Part shown: positions 26,960-34,921 of the stretch, one piece after another
How positions within the stretch are numbered: the stretch's first letter is position 1
How the letters are laid out: every line of letters begins with the position of its first letter
Source: Mesorhizobium denitrificans
GTDB taxonomy: Bacteria; Pseudomonadota; Alphaproteobacteria; Rhizobiales; Rhizobiaceae
Length of the DNA: 64,000 nucleotides
NCBI RefSeq assembly: GCF_003403035.1
Contig: NZ_QURN01000016.1
Location: 38,946-102,945, forward strand
Reading direction: 5' to 3'
Position numbers and translations under genes: made by a program
The notes under the pieces: model-generated
The model's database searches: none
What the model saw: only the letters and a program-made list of their open reading frames with translations
Told to the model about the DNA's origin: nothing

Positions 26960-27999
26960 GGTGGGCTGTCGTAGTCAACGACCGTCTGCGGATTGATCTC
27001 GCCGTCATAGCTGGCATCGACATCATATTTCACCAGCACGAAACTGCCGTTCTTGAACGCCCATGTGCCGTTCGCGGAAGCATCTCCCACGCCTCGCCAT
27101 TTCGCAAATGAGGTCAGCGTATTCGTCTTGGCATCGAACTCAGGATTGACCAGTTGGTCCGCCGCCTCGAAACCGTTCACTGTAATCGAATGCACCGGGC
27201 TTTCGGTATTGCCATCCTCTTCATAGGCAATATCCATCGTGGGCATCGCGAAGCTCAATTGCCGCAAGCCGTTTAGGTCGTCCCACTGATAGAATATCGT
27301 TGAGAGATTGTACGCTCCCATTGTGCAGGCAAACCCGATCAGCCGCGTAATGCGTTCCGGGTCGCTGTCGGTATCCGACTCTTCCTTGTACTTGATCGTG
27401 TAGTCCTGAACGCCGTCTTGCGGCAGTCCGGTCTGCGTATCGATCTGGTCGCAAGTCGGCGCGTTGGTGGTAATAAACGCGCTTTTTGCCTGTGCGAGAA
27501 CCGCGTCATCACCCTGCGGCTCGGCGCCACCGCAATTCGCCGGCACCGCTTCCTGCAAGCCCTTGTCGGAGCGCTTCAGCGAACCCTTTTCGATATGCAG
27601 CGGCGTGAAGTTCGCGTCCTGGATCTGCGGATTGGCCAACCTTGCAGTATAGCAACCGGCAAACACTTTCGATGATCCATCTGCCGCAAACGCCTCGATT
27701 GCCACCGGCAGATTGTAGAAGATGCTGCCTGCCGCGCCTTCGCTCTCGGTCCTGCCGAAGGCCAGGTTAATGTTCGCCGTGTCCTTGTAGCCCTTGGCAA
27801 ATTCTTCAAGGTTTTTGGCCGGCTTCTGGTCGCCGTAGTAGGACCATGCCCGCGCATATTCCTTGCGGTTCACGGCATTATAGAGCGAGCGCACGACCGC
27901 CGACGCGCTGGAGCGGTCGTCCACATATGGTGCCTCCTGCGCAAAGCTGACGGAAGGCAAGGCTACCAGCCCGCACATACCCAACAATAGCTTTTTCAT
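26956..27999 (-). CDS. Secreted protein, DUF1176-like C-terminal part
   Basis: This exported protein has 347 residues with signal peptide MKKLLLGMCGLVALPSVSFA. Residues about 30-120 (SASAVVRSLYNAVNRKEYARAWSYY and on) resemble an NTF2-like scaffold. The C-terminal third (ITRLIGFACTMGAYNLSTIFYQWD and FAKWRGVGDASANGTWAF) is reminiscent of DUF1176. GGAG seven bases upstream supports the start. It is probably a periplasmic protein without visible catalytic residues. Family placement of the C-terminal part is from memory and tentative. Confidence 0.65.
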   Translation of the reverse strand: MKKLLLGMCGLVALPSVSFAQEAPYVDDRSSASAVVRSLYNAVNRKEYARAWSYYGDQKPAKNLEEFAKGYKDTANINLAFGRTESEGAAGSIFYNLPVAIEAFAADGSSKVFAGCYTARLANPQIQDANFTPLHIEKGSLKRSDKGLQEAVPANCGGAEPQGDDAVLAQAKSAFITTNAPTCDQIDTQTGLPQDGVQDYTIKYKEESDTDSDPERITRLIGFACTMGAYNLSTIFYQWDDLNGLRQLSFAMPTMDIAYEEDGNTESPVHSITVNGFEAADQLVNPEFDAKTNTLTSFAKWRGVGDASANGTWAFKNGSFVLVKYDVDASYDGEINPQTVVDYDSPP

Positions 28000-28098
28000 G
28001 AGCGAACTCCGCGATAACCGTGCCCTGAGAAGACAGGACAAAAATGGCAGGGCGGTGACGTTTGTCACGGCGCACGCGCGCAACTCTTGTGGCTGCGG

Positions 28099-28485
28099 TC
28101 AGCCCAAATCGATCGGACGGACGATATGCAGCTTGCCGTGAATGCCATCCGCCAGCGAAGCGGAAATCCCTGACCCTGATGCGGGTGGTGGCAAGGGGTT
28201 GTTGCGTTGGAACAGCGGTTCACCCTGATAGAGCTTGTACCCAACCACCAGCGCCAGCACGATGCCCAGCCAGATAATGATCTGGGTCAGCACATTACCG
28301 CCGAAGCGCGCGCGAGCCACCACCCCCGCACCAACGACCAGCGCAATGCTGCCAAGATAGATCACACTGGCAAAATCACCATTGCTCAGGCCGAGTGTCT
28401 GGCCGGAACCGTCGTTGAACATCAGCAGCAGCGCTGCGATGCCTAGCGCTGCCAGCACGATCCACAACAGGCGATCAGACCGCAT
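28099..28485 (-). CDS. Membrane protein resembling the N-terminus of TIGR02281 aspartic proteases
   Basis: The protein has 128 residues and three hydrophobic segments (about 6-24, 38-57 and 66-86). The pattern LLWIVLAALGIAALLLMFN, then VIYLGSIALVVGAGVVARARFGG, then IIIWLGIVLALVVGYKLY matches the membrane anchor of clan AA retropepsin-like proteases of Alphaproteobacteria. The protease domain itself, with its DTGA active site, is absent, and the protein ends after 40 polar residues. GGAG five bases before the ATG supports the start. It may be a truncated relict or a shortened family member. Confidence 0.6.
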   Translation of the reverse strand: MRSDRLLWIVLAALGIAALLLMFNDGSGQTLGLSNGDFASVIYLGSIALVVGAGVVARARFGGNVLTQIIIWLGIVLALVVGYKLYQGEPLFQRNNPLPPPASGSGISASLADGIHGKLHIVRPIDLG

Positions 28486-28494
28486 CACATCTCC

Positions 28495-28725
28495 TCATGA
28501 AGCTTCGCCGCGTTCGCGTGCCATGCGCGCTCGCCGCGTTTCGCGTCTGGGCTTTCGCTCCACGGTGGCAAGCCGTGCAGGCAGTTCCTCCATTACCGCG
28601 CGTCGCCGCTCGCTGGTCATCTCAATCCAGCCTGCGATTTCGTCGCGTGTGCGCCCGCAACCGAAACAGTATCCTGTTCGGTCGTCTATGGAGCAGACGA
28701 GAATGCAGGGCGATTCAATTGCCAC
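28495..28725 (-). CDS. DUF1289 small cysteine-rich protein
   Basis: This 76-residue DUF1289 protein has ESPCILVCSIDDRTGYCFGCGRTRDEIAGW, four cysteines that probably bind a metal or Fe-S cluster, then a basic C-terminal tail rich in arginine. A GTG start is preceded by AGGAG at seven bases. It lies nine bases upstream of the truncated membrane protein on the minus strand and is divergent from the cobT-like gene. DUF1289 next to cobT is a layout I recall from rhizobia. Function is unknown. Confidence 0.85.
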   Translation of the reverse strand: MAIESPCILVCSIDDRTGYCFGCGRTRDEIAGWIEMTSERRRAVMEELPARLATVERKPRRETRRARMARERGEAS

Positions 28726-28822
28726 GCGAAGTCTCCTTTGTTTCTTCAAATGGGCCAGCTTACGGTGGGATGCAAGCGTTTGGCTATTGTGCGGCGCGGG
28801 ATGCGGCGCTAATTGCCGCTCC

Positions 28823-29788
28823 ATGAGCATCACCCTCCCGTTTGACGATTTCCGCAACTTGATCGCGCAACTGCCCGTGCCGGACCGCACAGCGGCGGAG
28901 GCGGCGCGTGCTGCGTTTGAGAAGCGCAATGCGTCTGCGTCGGGCGGCCAGATCGGCGATTTCGCGGCATGGTATGCATCAATCGCTGGAGCCTCGCGCC
29001 AAATCATGCGCCCGCAAGTGGCGATTTTCGCGGGAACGCACGGCGTTTTGCGGCATGGCATATCGCATGATCCGATCACGTCCACGACGGCGCTCGTGGA
29101 AAGTTGCGGAAACGGAACCGCCGCGATTTGCCGGATTTGCCAGACCTATGATCTCGGCTTGAAGGTTTTCGACCTGGCGCTCGACTTGCCCACGGCAGAC
29201 ATCACGAAGGCACCGGCATTGGATGAGCGCGCATGTGCGGCAACAATGGCCTTCGGCATGGAAGCTTTGATGGACAAGCCGGATCTGCTTTGCCTTGGCA
29301 GCTTCGGTGCGGGCGCTTCCACGGTTGCCGCAACTCTTCTTGCGGCACTGCATAGCGGACCAGCGGAGCAATGGCTGGAAGGCAGCGACGCCGACCTTCT
29401 TGAGCAGAGAACAAGCGTTGTGAATGACGTTCTGGCGCTTCATGGCCCGCATTGCGCCGATCCGCTGGAAGCGCTTTGTCGTATCGGTGGCCGCGAATTC
29501 GCGGCACTGGCGGGCGCAATTCTGGCGGCAGGCATCGAGCGCGTACCGGTCGTTCTGCATGGTCCGGCAGCCATTTCAGCGGCGGCGGTCCTCGCTGCAG
29601 TCGAACCGCGTGCTATCGCTCATTGCGCCTTGGCGGAGCGTCCATCGAATGCGCGTACCGGTAAGCTGGCAAGTGCGCTTGGTCTGCAGTCGATCTTCGA
29701 TAGCGGGCTCGATGGCAACAGCGAACAACCTCTCGCCGGAGCGCTTGCCTTGGTCACGGTGAAGGCGGCAGCGGCCAGCGCGACTTAA
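28823..29788 (+). CDS. CobT-like phosphoribosyltransferase homologue lacking catalytic glutamates
   Basis: CobT makes alpha-ribazole phosphate for the lower ligand of cobalamin. This 321-residue protein keeps much of the family (PFDDFRNLIAQLP, VAIFAGTHGV, QTYDLGLKVFDLALDLPTADIT, ERACAATMAFGMEAL). But the conserved EMGIGNTT is replaced by SFGAGAST, and the C-terminal RLGEGTGA by LDGNSEQP, removing both glutamates taken as catalytic in Salmonella CobT (Glu174, Glu317). The GHVS segment is also lost. The frame is intact, so it is a diverged family member, perhaps with a different role. Its stop overlaps the kinase gene in TTAA. Confidence 0.75.
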   Translation: MSITLPFDDFRNLIAQLPVPDRTAAEAARAAFEKRNASASGGQIGDFAAWYASIAGASRQIMRPQVAIFAGTHGVLRHGISHDPITSTTALVESCGNGTAAICRICQTYDLGLKVFDLALDLPTADITKAPALDERACAATMAFGMEALMDKPDLLCLGSFGAGASTVAATLLAALHSGPAEQWLEGSDADLLEQRTSVVNDVLALHGPHCADPLEALCRIGGREFAALAGAILAAGIERVPVVLHGPAAISAAAVLAAVEPRAIAHCALAERPSNARTGKLASALGLQSIFDSGLDGNSEQPLAGALALVTVKAAAASAT

Positions 29789-31305
29789 GGTCTGCGTTGT
29801 CCCGTTGCCTTGGTTGGTAAAGCGGGCAGGGCGTCCATCACGCGCGTTGCGGGGAATATGGCGATTGCTTCCGTGCCTTCACGCAACTTCGAATGCAATT
29901 GAAACTCGCCGCCATGAACCTTCAGCAAGCCCTGTACGATCGGCAAGCCGAGGCCAGTGCCTTGCTCAGCGTTCTTGATAGCAATTGTACCTTGTCCGAA
30001 GGCTGAAAGCACAATCGGTATTTCATCGGCGGGTATGCCGGGGCCGCTGTCCTTCACCGAAACATATTGCCCGCCGCCTGCTGTCCAGCCAACGCGAACG
30101 CGAACTTCGCTGCCCGCAGGTGCAAATTTCAGCGCATTCGCCATCAGGTTGAGCGTGATCTGGCGCACTGCGCGCTCGTCTGCCAAAAGCCGGGGAAGCT
30201 TCGATTCCAGTTGCCGGATGATTTTGATGTCGCGCTTGCGAGCGCGCAGTTCCATCATGTGGCAGCATTCTTCCACCACGAAATGCAGGTTTAGCGGCTC
30301 TTCGTTGAGTTGGTAGCGCCCAGCTTCAATGCGCGAAAGATCCAGAATTTCATTGATAAGGCCGAGCAAATGCTGGCCTGATTCATGAATGTCACGCGAA
30401 TAGTCGAGGTATGAGGCGTTTGTCATCGGCCCCAGCACCTCGTTCGACATAACTTCCGAGAAGCCCAGAATTGCGTTCAGCGGGGTGCGAAGCTCATGGC
30501 TCATGGAGGCGAGAAAGCGCGACTTCGCCATGTTCGCTTCTTCTGCGCGGTAGCGCGCCTCGTCAGACATCGCCTTGGCCGTTTCAAGCTCGGCGATCAA
30601 CTCGTCCTTTTCTGAGCGAAACGCCAGCATCTGCAACGCGGATTTATGCATCGTGGCGGCGATGTAGGTGAAGAAAACGAGCGCGCACGCCAGCAGCGCG
30701 AACAAGATCAGCACAAGTGGTTCGGTTGAGGCGGAATAGGTCGCGCCGAAAGCCAGCACAGGCAGCGTGAACGTCGCCAACACTGCGCCGCGCAGCGAAG
30801 ACGCGACGATTGCCGTCGCTGCAATAATCACCAGCAAAACAGCGGCTTTCAGCAGCGCGAGAGGATCCCCACCGCAGGTGTTGCAGGTCATGGTAACGAA
30901 ATAGACCCAACTCAACCCGCTCACGAAATGTGCGAGCAAGAAGTCATGCTGGCTGACAGTAACCTTGATGTCGGTAACAACTGTGCGGGAGCAGCGACGC
31001 GCGATTACGGCCAGTGGCAGGTAACAAATCGCAGTGAGCAGCGGCCAGATGAAGAGCGTTCGATCGGCACCGTTCACCACCGCAGCAACGGTCAAAACTA
31101 TGCTCAGAAATGGAACTACTGGAAAGTAATTCACCATCGCGTTGGCGTGGAGTTTTACCAGTTCCCTGTCGAACAGCGGATTGCCCGACCCTTGAGAAAG
31201 CCGTTCGCGGGTCTTTTTCACCGCATGCGCAACATCTTTATTGCGGCTCACCTTGCGGCGATCCACAACAAATTTGTCGGCAATTTCTGGGCTTTCCAGA
31301 GTCAT
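29785..31305 (-). CDS. Membrane sensor histidine kinase, DivJ/PleC-like core
   Basis: This is a 506-residue kinase. About six or seven hydrophobic segments fill residues 60-235, forming an integral-membrane sensor. A short coiled region (ELIAELETAKAMSDEARYRAEEANMAK) leads to the HisKA domain, FLASMSHELRTPLNAILGFSEVM with the phospho-histidine. The ATPase domain has N box LMANALKFA, G1 DSGPGIP and G2 GTGLGLPIV. The HisKA segment with its EVLGP is of the DivJ/PleC/PdhS type, whose partner is usually DivK. No response regulator lies beside it. No PAS domain is seen. Confidence 0.85.
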   Translation of the reverse strand: MTLESPEIADKFVVDRRKVSRNKDVAHAVKKTRERLSQGSGNPLFDRELVKLHANAMVNYFPVVPFLSIVLTVAAVVNGADRTLFIWPLLTAICYLPLAVIARRCSRTVVTDIKVTVSQHDFLLAHFVSGLSWVYFVTMTCNTCGGDPLALLKAAVLLVIIAATAIVASSLRGAVLATFTLPVLAFGATYSASTEPLVLILFALLACALVFFTYIAATMHKSALQMLAFRSEKDELIAELETAKAMSDEARYRAEEANMAKSRFLASMSHELRTPLNAILGFSEVMSNEVLGPMTNASYLDYSRDIHESGQHLLGLINEILDLSRIEAGRYQLNEEPLNLHFVVEECCHMMELRARKRDIKIIRQLESKLPRLLADERAVRQITLNLMANALKFAPAGSEVRVRVGWTAGGGQYVSVKDSGPGIPADEIPIVLSAFGQGTIAIKNAEQGTGLGLPIVQGLLKVHGGEFQLHSKLREGTEAIAIFPATRVMDALPALPTKATGQRRP

Positions 31306-31381
31306 TTAGAATTGCGATGGATCGACGAAATAAGGCCTCTCGTTCACGCTAGTGTCCAAAGCTTAAGAGACTGTTTGCCAT

Positions 31382-32014
31382 ATGAGTGAAAAGCTCTACG
31401 AAAGGTCGAAACGCCGCTTTTATCGTGACGGGCAGAGGCCATTGTGGCGCAAATTGCTCGATTATCTCATTGCAGCACTGGTTCTTTTCGCGCTGATCTT
31501 GCTGGTGGCGCGACTGGATGAAGCCAGACAGGTCACGCGCAGCGGCGCTCCAATCGTAAACGATGGCGATTCGCTCACCATGGATGGCGTGCGGATCAGG
31601 TTGTGGGGCATAGACGCGCCGGAATTCAATCAGTCCTGCACCTTGCAGGGAAAAATCTATTCGTGCGGGCAGAATTCGCGAGATGCTCTTCGGACCCTGA
31701 TCAAAGGAAAAAGCGTGGATTGCAGAGGCAGCGAGCGCGACAAATATGATCGGCTTCTCGCGGTCTGCACGGTCGGAATGATCGAGATAAATGCGGCAAT
31801 GGTCGAGTCCGGATGGGCCTTGTCTTATGGCGGCTATGAGGCGCTGGAAGCCAAGGCGCGTAAGGAACGGAAAGGCATCTGGGCAGGCGAATTTGAGCGC
31901 CCGCGTGACTGGCGACAAAACCCGGATCACCCGGCGAAACCAACCGACGATTTCCTTGCGGGACTTGGCGATACATTAAGACGCTGGCTTTCAAGCCTGT
32001 TGAGCCGCGGTTAG
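31382..32014 (+). CDS. Thermonuclease-family (SNase-like) protein
   Basis: The protein has 210 residues. An N-terminal membrane anchor (about 27-43, LLDYLIAALVLFALILLVA) is followed by an SNase-like OB fold: NDGDSLTMDGVRIRLWGIDAPEFNQSC, then LIKGKSVDCRGSERDKYDRLLAVCTV and ARKERKGIWAGEFERP. The metal-binding and arginine residues of the nuclease family appear preserved. It is likely a membrane-tethered nuclease facing the periplasm. It starts in the gap shared with the divergent kinase. A 13-bp tandem duplication covers its stop codon. Confidence 0.87.
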   Translation: MSEKLYERSKRRFYRDGQRPLWRKLLDYLIAALVLFALILLVARLDEARQVTRSGAPIVNDGDSLTMDGVRIRLWGIDAPEFNQSCTLQGKIYSCGQNSRDALRTLIKGKSVDCRGSERDKYDRLLAVCTVGMIEINAAMVESGWALSYGGYEALEAKARKERKGIWAGEFERPRDWRQNPDHPAKPTDDFLAGLGDTLRRWLSSLLSRG

Positions 32015-32031
32015 TATACGCGGTTAGTATA
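32006..32031. repeat. Perfect 13-bp tandem duplication
   Basis: CGCGGTTAGTATA occurs twice head to tail (32006-32018 and 32019-32031). The first copy includes the stop codon of the thermonuclease gene (TAG, 32012-32014). It looks like a slippage duplication in the 43-base spacer before the GST gene. Confidence 0.8.
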
Positions 32032-32057
32032 TCAGCGTCGAATATGGAGAGATTCCC

Positions 32058-32669
32058 ATGAAATTGTTTGATGGCGGCAAGGCTCCAAATCCGCGGCGAG
32101 TACGCGTTTTTCTGGCCGAAAAGGGTATCGAAGTGCCGCTTGTCCCAGTGGATATGGGAAGTTTAGGACATCGCGCGCCGCAAGTCGCAGAGCGCAATCC
32201 ATTGCGCCGCCTGCCGGTTCTCGAGCTTGATGACGGCACGATCATCACCGAAACCATAGCAATTTGCCGGTATTTCGAAGAACTGCATCCAAAACCAGCG
32301 CTTTTCGGGGAAGGTGCGGTCGGCAAGGCTCTTGTCGAGATGTGGCAGCGTCGCATGGAGCTGAATCTATTATTGCCGGTCGGTTTCGCGTTCCGGCACA
32401 CCCACCCCGCAATGAAGGATTGGGAGGTTCCGCAAGTTGCCGAGTGGGGTGAAGCAAATAAGCCCAAGGCATTGGAATTTCTTGAATTGCTGGATACCGA
32501 ACTGGCACAAAGACAATTTGCAGCCGGTGATAATTACTCTGTTGCAGATATAACCGGACTGATTGCGCTCGACTTCATGAAACCCGCGCGGATCACCATC
32601 CCAGACAATTTGGCAAACGTTCGCCGCTGGTATGACGAGCTAAAGGCGAGGCCAAGCGCTAGCGCATGA
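32058..32669 (+). CDS. Glutathione S-transferase family protein
   Basis: The protein has 203 residues with a thioredoxin-like N-terminal domain (MKLFDGGKAPNPRRVRVFLAEKGIEV, then NPLRRLPVLELDDGTIITETIAICRYFEE) and an all-helical C-terminal domain with DNYSVADITGLIALDF. The glutathione-binding ETIAI pattern is present. GGAGAG stands upstream of the ATG. The stop overlaps the start of the uracil-DNA glycosylase gene by four bases. Substrate is unknown. Confidence 0.9.
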   Translation: MKLFDGGKAPNPRRVRVFLAEKGIEVPLVPVDMGSLGHRAPQVAERNPLRRLPVLELDDGTIITETIAICRYFEELHPKPALFGEGAVGKALVEMWQRRMELNLLLPVGFAFRHTHPAMKDWEVPQVAEWGEANKPKALEFLELLDTELAQRQFAAGDNYSVADITGLIALDFMKPARITIPDNLANVRRWYDELKARPSASA

Positions 32670-33289
32670 ACCGCGAGATCCAACTTCAGGAGCTATCGGC
32701 GCGGGCGCGAAACTGTCGGATATGTATTGAACATCCAATAGGAAACCCGCTTCCGCATGAGCCTAGACCGGTATTCACTGTATCGACAAAAGCGAAAATT
32801 CTGATTGCCGGACAAGCGCCCGGAACGAAGGTTTACGAGAGCGGCGTACCCTTTCAAGATCGCTCAGGTGATACGCTACGCAAATGGCTTGGGGTCGATC
32901 GGCCAACATTCTACGACCCTACGAAATTCGCCATTCTTCCAATGGGCTTCTGCTTTCCCGGTCAGGACAAAAAGGGTTCAGACCTGCCTCCGCGACCGGA
33001 ATGCGCACCAGCATGGCGGCAGCAATTTCTTGACCTCATGCCAGAACTGAAATTGCTGCTGGTAATCGGGCAGTACGCGCAAGCATGGCATCTGGGGCCA
33101 AACCGCCGCAAAACGCTGACAGAGACAGTTGCCGATTGGCGCAACATTTATGATCAAACGGAAAACCCAAAAATTCTTGCTATGCCTCACCCATCATGGC
33201 GCAGCGGGATTTGGATCAAGAAGAACCCGTGGTTCGAAACCGATTTGCTACCCATGCTCGCTAGGACGGTTAGAAATCTTATCGAGTAG
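32666..33289 (+). CDS. Uracil-DNA glycosylase family protein, Fe-S type
   Basis: The protein has 207 residues of the uracil-DNA glycosylase superfamily. Motif 1 is GQAPGTKVYESGVPF and motif 2 is PHPSWRSGIWI. Four cysteines at 17, 20, 96 and 113 have the C-x2-C, C, C spacing of the [4Fe-4S] cluster in family 4/5 enzymes. It presumably removes uracil or a related damaged base from DNA, though this subgroup is poorly characterised. ATGA overlap with the GST gene suggests coupled translation. Confidence 0.82.
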   Translation: MNREIQLQELSARARNCRICIEHPIGNPLPHEPRPVFTVSTKAKILIAGQAPGTKVYESGVPFQDRSGDTLRKWLGVDRPTFYDPTKFAILPMGFCFPGQDKKGSDLPPRPECAPAWRQQFLDLMPELKLLLVIGQYAQAWHLGPNRRKTLTETVADWRNIYDQTENPKILAMPHPSWRSGIWIKKNPWFETDLLPMLARTVRNLIE

Positions 33290-33356
33290 AAAATTTTTCT
33301 TGAATTGAGGCATAAAATCAGATCATAACGCGAATATATTCTAAGTGGAGCGTTAA

Positions 33357-33848
33357 ATGGACCGCCTCGACCGCAAAATCCTTCGCCTCTTGCAAGAGGA
33401 CGCAACATTGGCGGTGGCCGATATTGCGAAGAAAGTCGGCCTTTCCACAACGCCCTGCTGGCGGCGCATCCAGAAGCTGGAAGAAGAAGGCGTTATCAAG
33501 CGCAGGGTAGCGGTTCTCGATCCGGAAAAGATCAATGTTCGGGTCACGGTTTTCGTAGCGATCAGAACCAATTCGCATAGTCTGGAATGGCTTCGCAGGT
33601 TCTCGGAAGTTATTCAGGAATTCCCAGAAGTTGTTGAATTTTATCGCATGTCCGGCGAAGTGGATTACCTGCTGCGGGTGGTCGTTCCAGATATTGCGGC
33701 TTATGACGCGTTTTATAAGCGCATGATCGCGAAAATCGAGATCCGAGATGTCTCATCATCGTTCGCGATGGAGCAGATAAAATACACTACGCAGATGCCG
33801 CTGGATTACATGGTTTTGGACAGAGAGAGCGCTTCCAACTCCGTTTAG
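33357..33848 (+). CDS. Lrp/AsnC-family transcriptional regulator
   Basis: The protein has 163 residues. An N-terminal winged helix (MDRLDRKILRLLQEDATLAVADIAKKVGLSTTPCWRRIQKLEEEGVI) is followed by the C-terminal RAM domain that senses amino acids (VTVFVAIRTNSHSLEWLRRF, EVVEFYRMSGEVDYLLRVVV). The sequence is a close fit to the Lrp/AsnC group with the STTPCWRRI recognition helix. The 67-base upstream gap is AT-rich and contains GAATATATTC, a likely promoter region. Targets are unknown. Confidence 0.92.
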   Translation: MDRLDRKILRLLQEDATLAVADIAKKVGLSTTPCWRRIQKLEEEGVIKRRVAVLDPEKINVRVTVFVAIRTNSHSLEWLRRFSEVIQEFPEVVEFYRMSGEVDYLLRVVVPDIAAYDAFYKRMIAKIEIRDVSSSFAMEQIKYTTQMPLDYMVLDRESASNSV

Positions 33849-33873
33849 CGCGTATAAACTACCCATTTTCTGA

Positions 33874-33925
33874 CGCAAAATCGGTCAAATCGGGGAAAAT
33901 ACGCCCGTAAAAATCCGATTTTGCG
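33874..33925. terminator. Long inverted repeat between convergent genes, probable bidirectional terminator
   Basis: CGCAAAATCGG (33874-33884) pairs perfectly with CCGATTTTGCG (33915-33925) over 11 bp, with a 30-base loop. It fills the 90-base gap between the Lrp gene and the convergent dehydrogenase gene, where a shared terminator is expected. The large loop is unusual for an intrinsic terminator. Confidence 0.5.
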
Positions 33926-33938
33926 CCGAAAACTGGCG

Positions 33939-34808
33939 CTATTTTTCCAAACGAGCAAGCAATGAGGACGTATCCCAGCGCTTGCCGCCCATGCCCTGCA
34001 CGTCCTTGTAGAACTGATCGACCAGCGCCGTGACGGGCAGCTTTGCACCGTTGTTGTCAGCCTCGGCGAGGCAGATACCGAGGTCTTTGCGCATCCAGTC
34101 AACCGCGAAGCCGAAATCATATTTTCCGGCATTCATGGTCTTATGGCGATTTTCCATCTGCCACGAACCGGCGGCACCTTTGGAAATGACATCGATGACT
34201 TTTTCAATGTCCAGACCAGCCTTTTTGCCGAAATGGATACCCTCGGCCAAGCCTTGAACCAGTCCTGCAATGCAGATCTGGTTGATCATCTTGGTCAATT
34301 GGCCGGAACCGGCAGGCCCCATCAAGCCAACCATGCGCGCAAAGGCGGAAATCACGGGTTTGGCGCGCTCGAAATCTTTCTCATCGCCGCCGACCATGAC
34401 AGTCAGAACACCGTTTTCGGCGCCGGCCTGACCACCGGAAACGGGCGCATCCAGAAAACCGAATCCACCGGCTTTCGCGGCCTCATCAAGTTCGCGGGCG
34501 ACCGTGGCAGAAGCGGTGGTGTTGTCTACAAAGATGGCACCCTTCGACATGGCGGAAAAAGCACCGTTCTTACCGATAGTGACGGAGCGCAGATCATCGT
34601 CGTTTCCGACGCAGGAGAAAACGAAATCCTTGCCTTTCGCAGCTTCGGCAGGCGTTTTTGCAAAGGTGCCACCATGCTCCGCGACCCATTTCTCGGCCTT
34701 TTCGGTGGTACGGTTATAGACCGTTACGTCATGGCCACCTTTATTCTTGAGATGGGCCGCCATCGGATAGCCCATTACACCCAATCCCAGAAACGCGACC
34801 TTCGCCAT
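33939..34808 (-). CDS. 3-hydroxyisobutyrate dehydrogenase-family oxidoreductase
   Basis: This 289-residue beta-hydroxyacid dehydrogenase uses NAD(P). It shows VAFLGLGVMGYPMAAHL (nucleotide loop GxGxMG), FLDAPVSGGQAGAENG (substrate motif) and GSGQLTKMINQI with the catalytic lysine. The family includes 3-hydroxyisobutyrate, tartronate semialdehyde and glyoxylate/succinic semialdehyde reductases; which one applies cannot be told. The start was placed at MAKVAFLG, two codons after the first ATG. Confidence 0.9.
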   Translation of the reverse strand: MAKVAFLGLGVMGYPMAAHLKNKGGHDVTVYNRTTEKAEKWVAEHGGTFAKTPAEAAKGKDFVFSCVGNDDDLRSVTIGKNGAFSAMSKGAIFVDNTTASATVARELDEAAKAGGFGFLDAPVSGGQAGAENGVLTVMVGGDEKDFERAKPVISAFARMVGLMGPAGSGQLTKMINQICIAGLVQGLAEGIHFGKKAGLDIEKVIDVISKGAAGSWQMENRHKTMNAGKYDFGFAVDWMRKDLGICLAEADNNGAKLPVTALVDQFYKDVQGMGGKRWDTSSLLARLEK

Positions 34809-34840
34809 ATCCAACCTGCCAATTGTCTTATTGAGTCTGC

Positions 34841-34881
34841 AAAAAGGTCTACACCGGACAATGCGCCCGGTGCCAGACCTT
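34841..34881 (-). terminator. Intrinsic terminator after the GlsB-like gene
   Basis: On the minus strand a strong hairpin is followed by TTTTT. AAGGTCT (34844-34850) pairs with AGACCTT (34875-34881), and inside it CACCGG (34852-34857) pairs with CCGGTG (34867-34872) around a nine-base loop. It lies 41 bases after the stop of the small membrane protein at 34922 and before the dehydrogenase gene, separating the two transcripts. Confidence 0.7.
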
Positions 34882-34921
34882 CACGATTTCAGGAGTTAAA
34901 GAATGACTGGCCCAGAAGGGG

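Noticed and set aside
28382..28822. Long extension upstream of the cobT-like gene
   Set aside because: It is antisense to DUF1289 and the membrane protein, and the family start lies at 28823.
31314..31323. TTTAGAATTG-like match to the ICE box before the thermonuclease gene
   Set aside because: Only the left half matches; the right half lacks TTCTAAA, so Irr binding is not supported.
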